A DNA stretch of 64,000 nt from Lineus longissimus (taxonomy: Eukaryota > Nemertea > Pilidiophora > Heteronemertea > Lineidae), in the NCBI RefSeq assembly GCF_910592395.1, contig NC_088309.1:26540599-26604598 (forward strand), written 5' to 3'. A model generated the notes under the pieces. The model worked only from the letters and a program-made list of their open reading frames with translations. It had not been told where the DNA came from and made no database searches. Positions 61,401 through 64,000 of this stretch are shown here, piece by piece. How positions within the stretch are numbered: the stretch's first letter is position 1; the number at the start of each line of letters is the position of its first letter. Both the position numbers and the translations under genes were made by a program.

Positions 61401-61567
61401 AGGGGATAAGTTCCTTATTCGTCCCGAGGAATATGCAGTAAGCATATTAGCAGTAACCTGTTAGGACCACACATGACTGAGTGTAAAATACCAGAGATAA
61501 ACATACTCGATGGTGCCTTTTAAAAATCAGTAGAGGCAAAATAACTGTTTTGCTTTCCTCCACGAAG

Positions 61568-61581
61568 CCCCCCCCCCCCCC
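61568..61581 (+). repeat. C14 homopolymer
   Basis: Fourteen consecutive C residues followed by GCCCC. Confidence 0.95.
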
Positions 61582-63263
61582 GCCCCTCCAAGAAAACAGC
61601 TAGCTACCTGCCTGGTATTATCATCCCTTTTCCGTTCTTTCCTGGCGGAATCGGAATCATGAACCTCTTTCTGATCAATTAGAGCTTTTATATTGGAAGA
61701 CATTCCTTCAAATCCTATATGTATTGAACATGTTGATACGACAGGCTAAATATCTTACTCCAGTCTTACTCCAGGATGCGTGTCATGTCAGTCACAGAAG
61801 CGGATATGACATTCTGCCACTTGGCTTCCTATCTGACTGGCAGACATATACAATGCAAGATATCAGTCACACAGCGTGATGCTTATAATGAGGCACACCG
61901 GAATAAATGAGAACTGGAGTGACATGGGTCATGGGGACATTTGCAAAACCCAGTACGCGTCTGAACATTCTTACAGTCCTGAAGTAGAGAAAGCCTTATC
62001 CCCCATTCAGTGTTTTGTTGGTTATATACATGGACCACGTTTGTCGTAGGCACATTTAACCTGGGAGAAGCATATTCCCGACTTTAGAACAATATCTTAG
62101 ATTCGTGCTGATATCACTATGACCTCACGCCTTGCTTTGGTCGATCCGTTATATTTGGAGCAATTACCAATTGACCGTTGCTTAAAGCTAGAGATCATGG
62201 GCACGACACCTGCATAGATAACCAGGAAAAGAATGCTCTGGCGACTTTTTAGCCCTTGACGTACACAATACCACGCCCAAACCGTAGCACTACACCTTGG
62301 CTCCAAAGATCAGACATATCTGTTTGTAACAGTACGATCATCACTTCCCCTGTAACTAAATGTCAGTGGACAAACAACAGGTTGGCTGACATGCTCTCGC
62401 TGTCTTAACAAATTGGTAAGATATCATGTGGATCAAAGAAACAGGAGATGGACAACCGTGAGTGATCACGCTTTCTGTTGTGATCGCTGTGACTTAGTGA
62501 GATTCAACACCAGGTCAGCTGGAAAGTTAGTAAGAAACTTGTGTGTCAAAGATTTCCAGAGTATAAGAGTATCAGAGTATCAGGGTACTGGCGTGTTAAC
62601 TGGTAATGCTTTATATTTACCTCGGGGGTAGGAATAAGAAGCTAAAGATTTAGTACAAGCTATGTCAAGAAAGCAGATGTAACCTTGAACCAGTCAGCGC
62701 CATATTTCACGATAGATGTTAAATTACGTCTAAAAGTTAAATAGACAGTCACTGTGGTTCCCGCTCTTCCATAAGCCTCACACCATGAACAGTGAAATGA
62801 ATATGGTCCCACGGATATACAATTCCATCCAGATATCCTTTAGTTCATCGACCCAGATGCTAGATGTAATCTATCATATGACTATTCGTGTGTTAAAATG
62901 CCAGGCGGAAATTAAATTTTATTTTATTATCCCATGCTGGTTACTCCGTTATTTCCTACCTGGTTCCTTGACTGAATTGTCTGCGACCATGTGCTCTGAT
63001 TTACAACAATATGCCAAGAGGCGCTGGCTTTGACGATTTATCATTTAAGAAAGGGAGCAGGGGGAAATGGCTTGTGGCGGTGGTGAAAGTTTGATTTATT
63101 TGCATCGTAATGCAATTGTTGTATAGAATGTGAGGGGAAACTAATTTAATTTATATTTGATTTATAACCCAATCAAATATACGGTACCGTACTGCTATTT
63201 CTCCATGTGTCGTAAATCTTCGGAGCTGACTACTACAGAAAGCTTACACTGGCCCTAAGTATG

Positions 63264-63503
63264 TCAATTGTAGGAAACATAGTAATCCCAATCTCGTCTT
63301 TCAGATTCTTGAAAATGCTGATTGTATTTTACCACACCGGAGTCCACCAGTCCTGTGGCGGCAAGTTGTCGGCCGTTGATGGTCCAAAAACAAACATTGA
63401 AAATTCGTTCCAAGTTCAATGAATCATACCTGGAGCTGAAGAGACGAGTTTTAAGACTCGGTGTCAAGCATACGCTATTGTATCTATTTTCTAAGCTGTT
63501 CAC
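63264..63503 (-). pseudogene. Fragment resembling one WD40 repeat (or a retropepsin-like LVDSG motif)
   Basis: Within an open minus-strand frame, RIFNVCFWTINGRQLAATG followed by LVDSGVVKYN fits one WD40 blade (V.F....G..LATG..D..V..W/Y). The INGRQL..LVDSG part also resembles the aspartic protease site of LTR retroelements, but without the usual G-A after DSG. No neighbouring repeats, splice borders or further protease motifs are seen, so it is at best an isolated fragment. Confidence 0.2.
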
Positions 63504-63924
63504 CTCAGTTATTATAAAAAAATTGATGAAATTAAGTGAAATTCAAAGGTTTGGGAAACTGAATCGTTCGTATAGATTTTCAGAGGAACCAAGCAGTTAG
63601 CATTTGATGTATAGCAGTCGAAGCGGAAAGCTGAAAAAGCATTCGTAGGCTGTATAAACCATTCTCAGACGAAAGTTTTAGCATGGTTGAATAGCTTTGT
63701 GGCTGAATACATTGGTTTTCGTTTGTTCTGGAAGCAGGGGGAGACGGAGTAGTTCAACTGGAAGTATCTTAGACAGCTGTTTAATCGTTACAAATTGACG
63801 AGGCATCTGCTGAATTTCATATGATCTTGGCCGGATGGCTTTTTATCATCATTATTGTCGTGGCGAAAATGAAACTGCAGTCCCATGGAAACGACAGTCA
63901 TGACCCGTGTGCATTTATAGCACA

Positions 63925-63938
63925 CCCCCCCCCCCCCC
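63925..63938 (+). repeat. C14 homopolymer
   Basis: Fourteen consecutive C residues preceded by CACA. Confidence 0.95.
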
Positions 63939-64000
63939 ATATTTGTATAATTTCGGACAGTTATTTGAAACTGACTTTTGTCATGAGTACCTAAGTCAAC

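Larger units (their letters stand above)
58458..64000. other. Intron or upstream DNA of the Ig gene, right edge
   Basis: If the Ig1 exon lies to the right of the window, this is intronic. I looked on the minus strand for an Ig1 exon (YxCQ near a phase-1 donor) and saw none. It contains two C14 runs and a WD40-like fragment. Open frames here, the longest 137 codons at 59537-59950 on the plus strand, have no recognisable features. Confidence 0.55.

Noticed and set aside
58458-64000. Search for the Ig1 exon of the Lachesin-like gene
   Set aside because: No minus-strand exon with the Ig cysteine/tryptophan pattern and a phase-1 donor was found, so it is probably outside the window.
1-64000. CRISPR arrays, bacterial operons, rRNA genes
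   Set aside because: Nothing of the kind is visible. Spliced exons and eukaryotic transposons show that this is animal nuclear DNA.

Overview
The window looks like nuclear DNA of an invertebrate animal, most likely a marine one. It is about 60% A+T, and most of it is non-coding. Genes are split by introns with ordinary GT-AG borders, and there are several animal-type DNA transposons. I cannot name the species. The one recognisable cellular gene and the repeat types would suit a lophotrochozoan or similar invertebrate, but that is inference.

The only host gene I can recognise with confidence is on the minus strand at 48.36-58.46 kb. Five exons encode the second and third immunoglobulin domains, a proline-rich linker and a C-terminal tail of a Lachesin/IgLON-type neural cell-adhesion protein. 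Every coding intron is in phase 1, and the split codons rebuild family-typical junctions. The first Ig domain and signal peptide lie beyond the right edge. The 6.3-kb intron that splits Ig domain 2 holds a second, diverged pair of exon-like segments (55.39-55.90 kb) in the same phase. The last exon has two usable acceptors that give different C-termini, and neither shows a membrane anchor.

The most striking non-host region is 11.83-15.60 kb, a set of transposons nested inside one another. The outermost unit has palindromic ends, a GTCT microsatellite and a 3' hairpin (Helentron/HINE-like, inferred), and it carries a possible two-exon 60-residue mini-gene behind a CpG-rich promoter-like stretch. 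Inside it is a 1,735-bp PIF/Harbinger element (TSD TTA) with transposase remnants. A second 1,009-bp Harbinger-type element (TSD TAA), with a MADF-domain fragment on the opposite strand, lies inside the first one's transposase reading frame. A 409-bp miniature element (TSD TAT) lies inside the second.

The rest (1-11.8, 15.6-48.3 and 58.5-64 kb) is AT-rich intergenic or intronic DNA. It contains a pogo/Tigger-like end, short tandem repeats, hairpins, a shared TGCCTAAGTC repeat family, three 14-base G/C homopolymers and a few weak exon-like ORFs of unknown function. Most open frames of 60-130 codons there are about what chance gives at this base composition.
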